Part shown: in pieces, positions 20,839-31,300 of the stretch | Layout of the letters: each line of letters starts with the position of its first letter | Position numbering within the stretch: the stretch's first letter is position 1 | Source: Oscarella lobularis | Taxonomy: Eukaryota; Porifera; Homoscleromorpha; Homosclerophorida; Oscarellidae | Length of the DNA: 64,000 nucleotides | Direction: 5' to 3' | Assembly: GCF_947507565.1 (NCBI RefSeq) | Contig: NC_089179.1 | Location: 3,179,747 to 3,243,746 of the forward strand | Position numbers and translations under genes: made by a program | The notes under the pieces: generated by a model | Told to the model about the DNA's origin: nothing | Database searches by the model: none | The model's input: only the letters and a program-made list of their open reading frames with translations

Positions 20839-22408
20839 ATGGACGGACGCGAGTACTTCAGTAAGACGTTCTGAAAGGAAAATAGCAGCACTGACAGTCG
20901 TGTTCTAGTCTCAACCTTGGTACGAGACTCTCGATTCGGTTCGCTACAAGGAATAGCCAAATTTGAAAACGAAGACGCAATTTACGTCGCCGACCAAACA
21001 AACGCGTGCATATGGAGAATAGACATCGAATCGACGGAGATCGCTTGCTACGCCGGAGAGCCGGGTTGTCGCGGGTGCGAATTCGGCCCGAAGGAAAGCG
21101 CTAGGTTCGAGTCGATCGCGGGACTGGCTACTCACGAATCCCGTCTTTACGTTGCCGACTATAACAAAATAAAAAAGGTAAGTTACTGTAACGTAGCTAA
21201 TTTTAATTAGTCCATCGGGGTAATTAATTAAATAATTAATTAATTAACTTAATTAGCCTAATTGAATTAAATTATAATTGCTGTTTGTACAGATAGATAC
21301 GACTGATGGAGTCGTTTCGTACGAAGGGTCTTTGTCGGACTTGGTTGAGGGCTTTGCTGTTATGTGCGCGGCCGGTTTGACTGCCGTCATGGCAACGGCG
21401 TCGTCGACTTATTGGCTTTGTATTTCATTCTCTCGTGGATGCTCGCATAGGATGCCTGAGCGCAATTGTTCGCGCTCCTGGGTGCGTCTTCTCGAAAAAG
21501 GGTTTAGGGCCGCTGGTCAGATGGCGTACGGAGTGAACAGCAAATCGTTTTACGTTGCTCATATACGCGGCGTTACGAAAATCAGCGATGACGTCGATGA
21601 CTCTGAAATTCGCACTCCTTTGGCTCATGGACTGGCCATCGACGAAAAAGAAAATGTGTATTTTGCTTCGTATGACAGTTCGGAAATTTTTAAAGCCGGT
21701 GGCTCGCCTTTTTCAATTACGGAGACAGTTTGCAAGGGTTTGGACGGTGTTCGTCATTTGTTCTATGACTCTCAATCTGGCCTGCTTTACTTCACCGAAG
21801 CGAAAGCAGTGCGAACAGTCCAAGTGAAAACCCCATTTCTTCTTTTGGACGCGCGCCCAGGGAAAGATCTTGGACGACTAATTGACAGCGATGATATGAT
21901 GCCCGTCCAAGATCAAGCCACGTTTCTCGTCGAAGGCAAACGCATTCGAGTCTCCAAGACGATTCTTTGCTTGAGAAGCGAATACTTCAAGACAATGTTT
22001 CAGTCAGGTTTCGCCGAATCTCAAGCCAATGCGTCTCCGATTTCTATAGGCGATACTACGTATGATGCTTTCTATGCTCTCGTTGTCTTCATTGGCACCG
22101 GTCGTTTTGTGGTGGTCAAGGATAGCTCAAACTATCTGATGGACGTGTTGACGTTATCGGACCGATATCTCGTTCAAGATCTCAAATTGCATTGCTCGAA
22201 GATGTTGGTAGACGTTGCTGGCGATAATTTGGAAACGGTTCTCGATTACGTGTGTCTTGCGGAAAGGCACGGTTTCCAGGAATTGTTCGATGCTTGTTTG
22301 GATTCCATTGTTACTCAGCTGAAGGATGCGTACCGTCTGGAAGCGTTTAAGAATCTCAGTAAAGAAGCCCTCTTAGAAGTCATTTCACGAAGTATCGAGA
22401 AGAACTGA
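20839..22408 (+). CDS. NHL-propeller / BTB / BACK protein, copy 2, 468 aa
   Basis: Exons 20839-20860, 20909-21177 and 21293-22408 close to 469 codons, with the same phases as copy 1. NHL repeats, BTB (DQATFLVEGKRIRVSK) and BACK-like tail are all intact. Divergence is concentrated in the middle of the propeller (residues about 105-160), where copy 2 has a Cys- and Ala-rich stretch with no resemblance to copy 1. The first 60 residues and the BTB are nearly identical. That pattern suggests the propeller surface, the likely ligand site, is changing while the ligase-facing part is held. Regulation cannot be read from the sequence. Confidence 0.85.
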
Positions 22409-22853
22409 CTGTGAGACCGCGGTTCTCACACAGAGTCTTTCTTGAGACGTTTTTGAGATTGTGTTCAAACAGTGTTTGAATCTGAACTTTGCTCCCGTCG
22501 TGTTTAGTAATTAGTTGTGCAATGCAATACTGTTTAGTATGTACTAATAATTAATTTGCTTCTCACTTTGTTATCTCGACTATATTTCCAAGTGTAGCGA
22601 ACGAAGCACTTCCCACGAAAAATACACGTTTCACGTCGTTTGACGATTTTAAGATTTCTTTGCCCTCCAATTCGGTTCGAGGATTTTACACTACTGTACA
22701 CCGGATCTCACCATCACGTGACCTGACACGCTGAAAAGAAAGCCCAAACGGCCTCATCATAAGAGGCTTTTGAGAGAGCTATCTATCACAGCGTGGAACA
22801 ACGGTCGTAGAAAGCGTACGAAGTCGGGTAGGACTGCGTCTCTCGCCAGAGAC
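22409..22853. other. Intergenic region upstream of the ROCO gene
   Basis: The first about 120 bases match the 3' flank of NHL-BTB copy 1. The rest precedes the ROCO start codon and should hold its promoter. No TATA box or other motif stands out. Confidence 0.4.
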
Positions 22854-25800
22854 ATGGAAGAAGACGGTTTGTGTTCTTTCCCGATTGCTTTAGTCTCGCG
22901 AGCAGTTCCTCAGAGCTGATTTAGCTTGAACACCACTCGCTCTGCTTGTCTAAAGGATGTGCTTTTTTGTTTCTTAGAGTTCTTCTCTGCTATTGGGAAA
23001 GGAGACAGGGAAGTCATATCTCACTTTATCCAAAGCTATCCAGAAAGATGGAAAGAAGCTGCGAATGAAGTACAGCTTTAGTGTTTCTGCTTTCAACCGA
23101 TCTCAGTTTTTTCCTTTCCGTGTAGCTGGGAGAGACTTCCCTTCATTTTGCTTTGGATGCTGAAACTGCCGAGTTTTTGATATCAGCTGGAGCTAGTTTG
23201 GAGGCTGTGGATGAGGTAAAGAAAAATGAGCAATTCAATATTATTAGTTAGTTAATTAATTAAATAATTCTCCCTGTTTCACATCAGTTCGGATTTACAC
23301 CTTTTCTTCGCGCTGTTCGAAGTAGACATACTGGGGTTGTGGCTGTTCTTATTGAACATGGCTGCAATCTTTCTGCCAAAAACAATGTGCGTTATATGCT
23401 TGCTATTAATTAATTTATTTATAACGAACTCTAGGATGGTAATGGAGCCTTGGGAATTGCTAGTGTGATAGGTCATTTAGAGAGTGTAAAACAATTTGTT
23501 GGATTAGGATTCAGCGTTAATGGGCATTATGAGGTATTTGAATGGGGGTTATGGTTGGAGTTATTGGCAGATGTTGTCTATAAATTTTAGGATGGCTTTA
23601 CTCCACTACATTTAGCGTGTCATCACGGACATGCTGAAACCGCTGAGTTTTTGATTTCAGCTGGAGCTAGATTGGAGGCTTTGGATGTGGTAAAGATTAA
23701 ATAATTAATAAATGAGCTGTTTGGTATTGGTTCTCACTTTTTACATTAGTGGGGATGTACACCTTTTCTTCGTGCTGTTTGTAAAGGGCATTCAGTGGTC
23801 ACGGCTAATCTAATTGATTGTGGCTGCAACATTTTTGCAAAAGACGATGTTTGTCATAACCTTCATCAATTTGTTATTAATAATGAACTTTAGAAGGGTA
23901 CTGGAGCCTTAGCATTTGCAAGTCAATGTGGCCATTTAGATAGTGTAAAACAACTCGTTGGGCTTGGAGTCAGTGTCAATGAACATGATATGGTATTTGA
24001 ACGTGACAGATAAAACATGTTTCATTTCTGAAATTTTAGGCTGGTTATACTGCACTGCATTTGGCGTGTTGCAAAGGGCATAGTGAAATAGCCAAGTTTC
24101 TGATTTCATCTGGAGCTAGTTTGGAGACTTTAGACAACGTAAAAATTATTTAATGAGCTATTTGGCATTGACTCTTACTGTTTACATTAGTGGGGACATA
24201 CACCTTTTCTTCTTGCTATTAGGAACGGAAATTCAGAAGTCATGGCTGCTCTTATTGATTGTGGCTGCAACATCTTTGCAAAAGACAATGTTTGTCTTTA
24301 CCTTTATATGTTTAATCATAGTGAATTTTAGAATGGTACTGGAGCCTTAGCATTTGCAAGTCAGTATGGTCTCTTGGATAGTGCAAAGCAACTCGTTGGA
24401 TTTGGGATCAGTGTCAATGAACGCGATCTGGTAATTCAATGTGACAAATGAATTATGTCATTTATGAAATTTTAGTCGGGTTATACTTCACTGCATTTGG
24501 CGAGTGCGGAAGGACATACTAAAGTAGTCAAATTTCTGATTTCAGCTGGAGCTAGTTTAGAGAGGGTGGAAAGGGTAAATAATAATTAGAAGATATTTGA
24601 TATTATTACTCACTGTTTCACGTACATCAGTTGGGATATACACCATTTCTTTTCGCCATTCGGGGCGGACAGTCAGAAGTCATCGCTGCTCTCATTGAGC
24701 GTGGCTGCAACGTTTCTGCAAAAAGCTATGTATGTCATAAAACTTCGCGCAGTTTTTTAAATTTATAACACAACGTAGGATGGTAATGGGGCCCTGGCAC
24801 TGGCGAGTCAGCAAGGCTTTCTGAATATTGCTAAACAACTCGTTGAAATGGGACTGAGAGTCAATGAACCTCATCAGGCAAAGCAATCAGTCGGATTTGA
24901 AATCTCTTCTCGTTTATAAATGTTTAGGATGGCTTAACTTCCCTTCACTGGGCGTGCCGGGAAGGACGTGCTGAAACCGCAAAGTATCTGATTTCTGTTG
25001 GTGCAGATATTGAGGCAACGAATAAAGTGCGTTTTCAAATAATTCTTTTAATAAGTATTTGTTTTTTAACTTCGTTAGTAGTTTGATAAAACACCTCTTT
25101 TCGAAGCTGAAGTGAACAAGCACTATTTCCTTGTGGATTATTTACTGAATTTCATCAGCGAAGCTCCAACGGAGGTGTGTCTCCCAAGTATACATTAGGT
25201 TGTAAAGGATGCGTGTACTTGTTAGCATCAAACACGTTCGCTTTAGTCTTTTTGCTGTTCTTTTCAGTTTTGGACTTTCCTTTTTTTTTATTTCAGGGTG
25301 GCTATATCAGCGAAATTTATGACGAAGACACACAGTACCGTCTGATTAGCGTCGAATCGTCTGACGAAGAAGTGTCTTCGTATCATGAAAGCGAAGATCG
25401 TTTTCAAGAAATTTATGACGAGGCTCTGAAACGCGGCTCTGTGACTGTCAATCGTTCTCGCTTAATTGTTGTCGGTCAAGACAGAGCTGGAAAGTCGTGT
25501 CTTGTCGATTCTCTCTTGAATAGACCATTTGAAAGCGAGAAAGCGAGCACGGAAGGAGCAGCCGTCGCAATGACGCACACAGCCGCCAGTGGCTGGGTAG
25601 CAACAGACAGCAAGGACCACTTGGATCCTCTCATTGCACAAGGCGTTTATCGCATGAATCAGCAGCAGTCGGCGTCCAAGAGCTCGCACGATAACTCGCC
25701 GGAATTTTCTCATGTCGACAAATCCTCTGAAGACTTTGACTCTAAAATAGCAGAATCAGAAGTTCGCGCTTCTGCGGCAGAAGTTCATTCAGCATCTTCA

Positions 25801-28116
25801 CTGGAGGCATTAGGGAATGATTTGAAAGCGATGGGCATTGAGGCGAAAACGCTTACGCCTAATCAGCAAGAGTTGGTGAGCACTTTTCTCGAGAATAAAC
25901 CGAGTGAAGAAGATCTCAACAGACAAAGCCTGGGCGTTCGCGATATATGGGATTTGGGTGGACAAGAAGTTTATCTCGCCACTCATTCGGCTCTCATGCC
26001 AGACACTAAAACGTTTTGCTTGACCATGTACATGGTTGTAATGGACATCTCTAAATCGCTGTCCGACAAAGCAGAATCGTTTCATCGATCATCAGATGGC
26101 GATGTAGTGGACCAGACAAACGAACTGGGCTGGATTCGCACAAACGGAGACTTTCCCTTCTACTGGTTCGGCTCAATCACAGCGGCCCACGAAGAGACAA
26201 AGAGAGGCGATCATTGGCTGGGCGAGGACGAAGAGGTCGTTTCTCCTCCTGTCTTCGCTATAGGTACTCACCGTGACGTATTGGACAGCGACGAGGAACG
26301 TTTTCCTGATTCAGCCGCTGTTAATAAGTGGCTTTTGAATCAAGGAGAACTCATTGAGCAGCTCCTTAAAGGAAGCGAGTTTGTTAAACATATTGTTCTA
26401 CCAAAGAAACACGGTGACAAGACCGATGATAAGAACTTTTGCGAGATGACTCACTTCGTTAAGAGAATCTTTCTCATTGACAATTCGGTATCTGGTTCGG
26501 CTTCTCCTTGCAAAACCGTTAATGAAATTCGACAACGAGTAGACCGCATGACGTCGACTTACTGGAGACGACAGCAGAAACAGCCGTTGTTTTGGGTCTA
26601 CCTCGAAATTCTGCTTTTCAGGTGGAAGGAAGCCATGAAAGCGGTCGTGGCTAAAGTAGACGACGTAGTTAAACTCGCTCAGCATCGAAGTATCTGCAAT
26701 ATTAGCAGTCGCGATGAAGTGTTAGTGGCGCTGAAATATCTCGCCAATGTTGGAGCAATTCTCTATTACCCGGAAGTGGACGATTTGAGCGATGTCGTTT
26801 TCACTAGTCCGACGTGGGTGGTCAAAGCGCTTTCGGCTTTTGTAACAGCGGCTAAACCGGGTCCGATTATGGAGCCAAAGTGGGACACACTGAAAGAGAA
26901 AGGTGTAATGTCTAGGGACTTGATGGACTATCGTCTAAAGCAAATGCGGGAAGCTAGCGATTTTGGTACTGCGACTAAAGGTACCGATTTGGATCTTAAA
27001 GAGGAGAATAGACTAATTGTCCGCCTTCTGCAACTTCTTGACGTTATCACGCCGGTGGTTGCAGCCGGATCAACCGGAATCGAATTTTATGTTCCGTCGA
27101 TGCTGAGACCCCTTTTTCTTTATCCTCTCACTTACTGGGAACGTCATAGTCGCTCCCCTCCATTCCCAGCTCCGCTCATCGTCATTCCAATGAAACTGAA
27201 GTTTGTTCCGGAATGCCTCTACTTTCGTCTTGTAACTCGGTTTCTAAAATTGTATCCCAAAAACCCGGAACTTTCTCGTCATCAGTGCGTCTTTTTAGTG
27301 GAAGATATAGATTCTACGGCAGAAGGTATGCAGTATCTCGTTGGCAGTATAAAGAGAAAAAAATATTGTGTTCACAGTTGAAGTTGAATTGCTGTACCAC
27401 AGCCGAGGCAATTGGGTTGCTCTAACAGTTCATTACGTCAATAAAGACGACGTCGCTCAAGCAAGCGCTTCTTTCTTACACTCGATCAGAGAGGAGCTGT
27501 GCAGACAGATGAGAAAAATATGTTACCAGGGCATGGGAGGCTTTGATTATAGCGTATGTTGTCAATTGGAAGAAGCCGTGCGCAGAGGCAAACACTTGGA
27601 TATCGATCTCAAGAATCTTCCTGTACTTAGCACGAGGAAGAAGTTCGAGTACTACTCCCCAAGAAATGCCAAGCTATATAACAAATTTGGGAAGCGACTT
27701 CCAGTCGATCCGGCAGACTTTCTAAGAATTCACTGCTGGTTTAACCTTCATCATCCTATGGATGCTAAACTGGGATCATCTTTAGGTAAAACGCGTTTAG
27801 TTTTTGCTGTCGTATTTAATTCCTGTTTGCAGGTACTCTTCCTGATGCGATTGACGGATCTCTGATTCGCGTTGTCGCAACCCTAGCAGAGGCAAAATGG
27901 CAAAGGTTAGCTTTTTGTTTAGGGCGGAAAGGTCACGCCATACCGCAGTACAAGGAAAAGTCTAGCGAAGATTTCATTAGGGCCTCGATGGTCATAGAGG
28001 ATTGGTGTGCAGAACGCGGTCCCACAGCTGCTACGGTATATAATCTTATTCGAGCTTGCGAAAAGTGCGGAATTCACAGAGATCGAATTGCAAGCGCGTA
28101 CAAGGAAGAACTGTGA
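22854..28116 (+). CDS. Ankyrin-ROC-COR-death domain protein (ROCO family), 1398 aa
   Basis: Nineteen exons close to 1399 codons: 22854-22866, 22978-23069, 23126-23215, then twelve 99-nt exons (first 23288-23386, last 24928-25026), 25082-25174, 25297-27325, 27378-27785 and 27833-28116. Residues about 36-492 are ankyrin repeats, one per exon, all phase 0. A Ras-like ROC domain follows with P-loop GQDRAGKS (about 552) and switch-II WDLGGQE (about 710). A COR region follows (WWRR..., then a winged-helix-like block LANVGAILYYPE), and residues about 1305-1398 are a death domain ending in a typical last helix (ACEKCGIHRDRIASAY). The order is that of DAPK1 without the kinase and calmodulin-binding parts. 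GTP binding and signalling through the death domain are inferred from the family. The intron after 24877 uses a GC donor. Confidence 0.9.
23126..25026 (+). repeat. Higher-order ankyrin exon array, about 450-bp three-exon unit
   Basis: Ankyrin exons cycle through three types. Type A has TPFL.A and ends CGCN.(F/S)AK. Type B has GALA.AS and ends VNE. Type C has LHLA and ends SAGASLE. Order is C-(A-B-C) repeated four times. A-type exons start at 23288, 23750, 24191 and 24631, B-type at 23435, 23894, 24332 and 24779, and C-type at 23126, 23591, 24040, 24476 and 24928, giving a period of 436-465 bp. Intron ends are conserved too (TTTACATTAG before A, TTTTAG before B and C). Confidence 0.9.
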
Positions 28117-28340
28117 TCGTCTGCAGTGTACCTGCACATTTTACAGAACTTAGATCGGTTTGTGTTTTATGGACTAGTGGTTTTTATAGCGCTAATCATT
28201 TTTAGGTATTTTTTACGGCTGGCTTTGACTGGAGAAAGTGATACTCTGTAGCTGCATTTTTGTCACCTTATACGGGAGTTGTGTTGGCATAGCAACTTGT
28301 CACTGCGCAAAAGTATCGCAACAGTTGATTCTCCTGTGAA
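28117..28340. promoter_or_regulatory. 224-bp gap between ROCO gene and DNAH10
   Basis: Both neighbours are on the plus strand, so the whole ROCO 3' end and the DNAH10 promoter must fit here or overlap the genes. I see no clear X-box (paired GTTGCC/GGCAAC half-sites), although GTTGGCATAGCAAC at 28281-28294 is a near-palindrome close to that pattern and sits 47 bases before the ATG. Confidence 0.35.
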
Positions 28341-31300
28341 ATGGACGATTTGCGAGTGGCTTGGCTTAAAAACCAGGTCTGCCTGAGTCTGGGCATTAAT
28401 GAAGACGCCGTTTTCGCTGAAATGATGGAGCGCGACGGAGGAAAACACAGCCTGGAAATCATACGCTTTCTGGACCGCGAAACACCCGAAAGCAACGTCG
28501 CTCTCCTGTTCTACGCTCTCATCAAAGAAGAAGTGTACGAAATAAAGCTAGGTAAGTACACAAAACGCTCTCTCGCGCGTCGAAACACGATGTTAGTAGA
28601 TCCGGGATCCGATTCGGGAGCAGACGACTCGGGCGGCGAACAGAACGCGCCGACGAACGATGCACGAGCAACGGAACCAAGCGAAACGCAACCGACACAA
28701 GCCCCCGAAGCCTCCCAAACCGAAGAGCCAGAAGCCGGAGCCCCGAACGGGGAAACCGAAGCGCCCCAACAAGAAAACGACCAGGAGCGAGACGAACAAA
28801 GACCAATAGTAATGCAAGAGGTATAAAAAACATAGATACGATAAGAAACGTAGCCATTCTCCTATCGTAGACTCGCAAAGTAACGAAACTATTTATCACG
28901 TGGCAATATTTACCCGACGAAGCGTCGGACGTCAACGCGTTCTACGTCCTCAAACGCCAACCGGACGCCATACCCGTCCCCACGTCGTCCGACGAAGCGA
29001 ACGACGTCATGGTGACGTCAGTCGAACACGGTCTCCTAAACGGGCCCCCACTCGAAATGCTCGAAAGTCTTCTCGATCTCGTCTATCTTCCCTTACTCAA
29101 AGCCGCAGCTCAACGTGGTGGAGTTCCCGGAGGAGGAGGAGTCTCCTCGAGAGCGACGACGCCCGGTCGATCGGCAAGCGTTCTGAGTCACGTGACCGAA
29201 CGCACGGACACGCGACTCGTCATTCGCGACGAGTTCATAATGAACGTCGATAAGTTCCATCGGCACGTGAAACGAACGATCGATCAGGTGAAAGGCGAAG
29301 TGCGACTCGAAATACCGGCATCCTCCATCGGACACGACGTCAAAACGGTATCGAAAGACGTCGATCTCGTAACGTCGTTGGAAGAGGCGATGGAAAAATG
29401 GGAGAAGCAGATATCCGTCGCGATCGAGGAACAATTGAAACGCGCCCCGCCGGGCAACGGACCGCTCGCCGAAATCGATTTTTGGCGCGAGCGCAGCGCG
29501 GCGCTCAGCGCTCTATCCGAGCAACTCCAACTGCCCAAAGTGCAGAAAATTCTCGCCGTGCTCAAAGCCGCCGACGCGACGACTCTGTCGAGCTTCGAGT
29601 ACAATCTCGGCGAACTGAATAAATATCACACGGAAGCGAAGGACAACGTTCGATTTCTATCCACGCTCGAACGCCACTTTAAGAACGTGACGCACGGTGC
29701 GAATTTTGGCGTCGTAAGCGAGACGCTTCCCTCGCTCATGAACGCGCTACGCATGGTTTGGATTCTATCGCGTCATTATAATCGCGACGAGCGCATGGTT
29801 CCGCTTATGGAGCGTATTGCTTGGGAATTGGCGCAGCGTGTCGAACGCGTTATCAACGTTCGGACTATTCTACTCGAGAAGCCGTTTGTCATTAAGATGA
29901 AGTGCGCCGATGCGAAGCGGATGTTGGAAGTGTGGAAGCAGTCGTATTTGGATATGAGGGCGAAGATCGAGGCGTCGGGACGCGATGCGCGGTGGGAGTT
30001 CGATCGGAAGAAATTGTTCGATCAGACGGATTATATGGCGGTTATATGTCAGGATCTCTGCAATGTGGCTCAGGTAAAAAGGATCCAGAAGTCTTACCTT
30101 ATTGCATTATTTTCTTTTAGGTGATTGAGGAGTTTCATAATATCTTTGGACCGGAATTGAAGGCGGTGACGGGCGATCCGAAGAGCATTGAAGACGTATT
30201 GGAGAAAGTCGAAGGATTGAAACTACCCTTGCAATTGGTAAGTATATATTATATAAACTCTATGGGGATCACGTGTCCTTAGGTTGACTTTGATCCGTTT
30301 CAAATGCGTTATTTGAACGAGTGGCGGATGAAGATGAACGCCTTCGATCGCGAAGTGAAGTCGATCGAGAACCAAGCGAAGCTCTTCATTGACGACTCGT
30401 TCAAGACATTGCGTTCAGCCGAAGGCGCATTCGACATGCTTCAAAATTTCAAAAACATCCGATCGCGCGAAGCAATCAACAGTCAGATGATGATGAAATT
30501 CAAAGAGATCCTCGCAACATTTTGCAGAGAGGTAAGGAGAGGAAAAAAAATTAGACAATAAATATTATATGAGTTTCTTTAGCTCGATGCAATCAACACG
30601 CTGTTTCAAAGCGAGAAAGACCGTCCGCCGATCGCGCGAAACCAGCCGCCCGTCGCCGGCGCAATCGGCTGGTCGCGCTCCCTCTTCCATCGCATCAAGC
30701 GCACCATACTCAAATTCCAATCCATGAAAGACATGCTCGGCGGCAGCGACGAAGGCGTCGCCGCGCGCGCCCAATACCTCGACGTCGCGCGCGGCATGAA
30801 AGCGTACGAAGACGCGCTCTTCGACGGCTGGCTCGCGAGCATCGACGGCACGCTAGCCGGCTATCTCAAACGAACGATTCTCGTCGAAGTGCCGGCGTCG
30901 GACTTGACGGCTTCGTCGTCGCCGTCGAAGGGATCGGGAACGGGAGCCGATGAAGAGGAGGCTAGCGTTCGCGCCGCGCTCTCGGGGAGCCAGTTAGCTG
31001 GCTCGCGATACGCAGTCAATTTCGCTGTGGAACTACAACAGGTGATCACTGAGGCGAAATACTTGGAGCAACTCGGCTTTCAGATACCCGAACTCGCGCG
31101 CAACGTTGCTCTACAGGAGGATAAGTACGTGACGTACGTCGACGGGTTGAAGCGTACTCTCGAGCGATATGACGAGACGCTTGCTTCCCTCAATGCGCCG
31201 GAAACCGAGTTGCTTGGCGATCACGTACGCGAATTGCAGCGCGTTTTGAAGCCCGGTGCCAAGCGACTCAATTGGAGTTCGTTGGGTATTGGCGACTATA

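Larger units (their letters stand above)
17650..22500 (+). repeat. Tandem duplication of about 2.5 kb (fragment plus NHL-BTB gene)
   Basis: Unit 1 (about 17650-20090) and unit 2 (about 20165-22500) match in the same order. Each has a membrane-protein fragment with VVSFCLGFF, a stretch containing ACCGACCCAGAAAAAGAAGA, the sequence upstream of the gene, all three gene exons, both introns' splice signals, and the 3' flank (TTTAGTAATTA.AGTGCAATGCA). Coding parts are about 80-90% identical while introns are more diverged. Confidence 0.85.
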
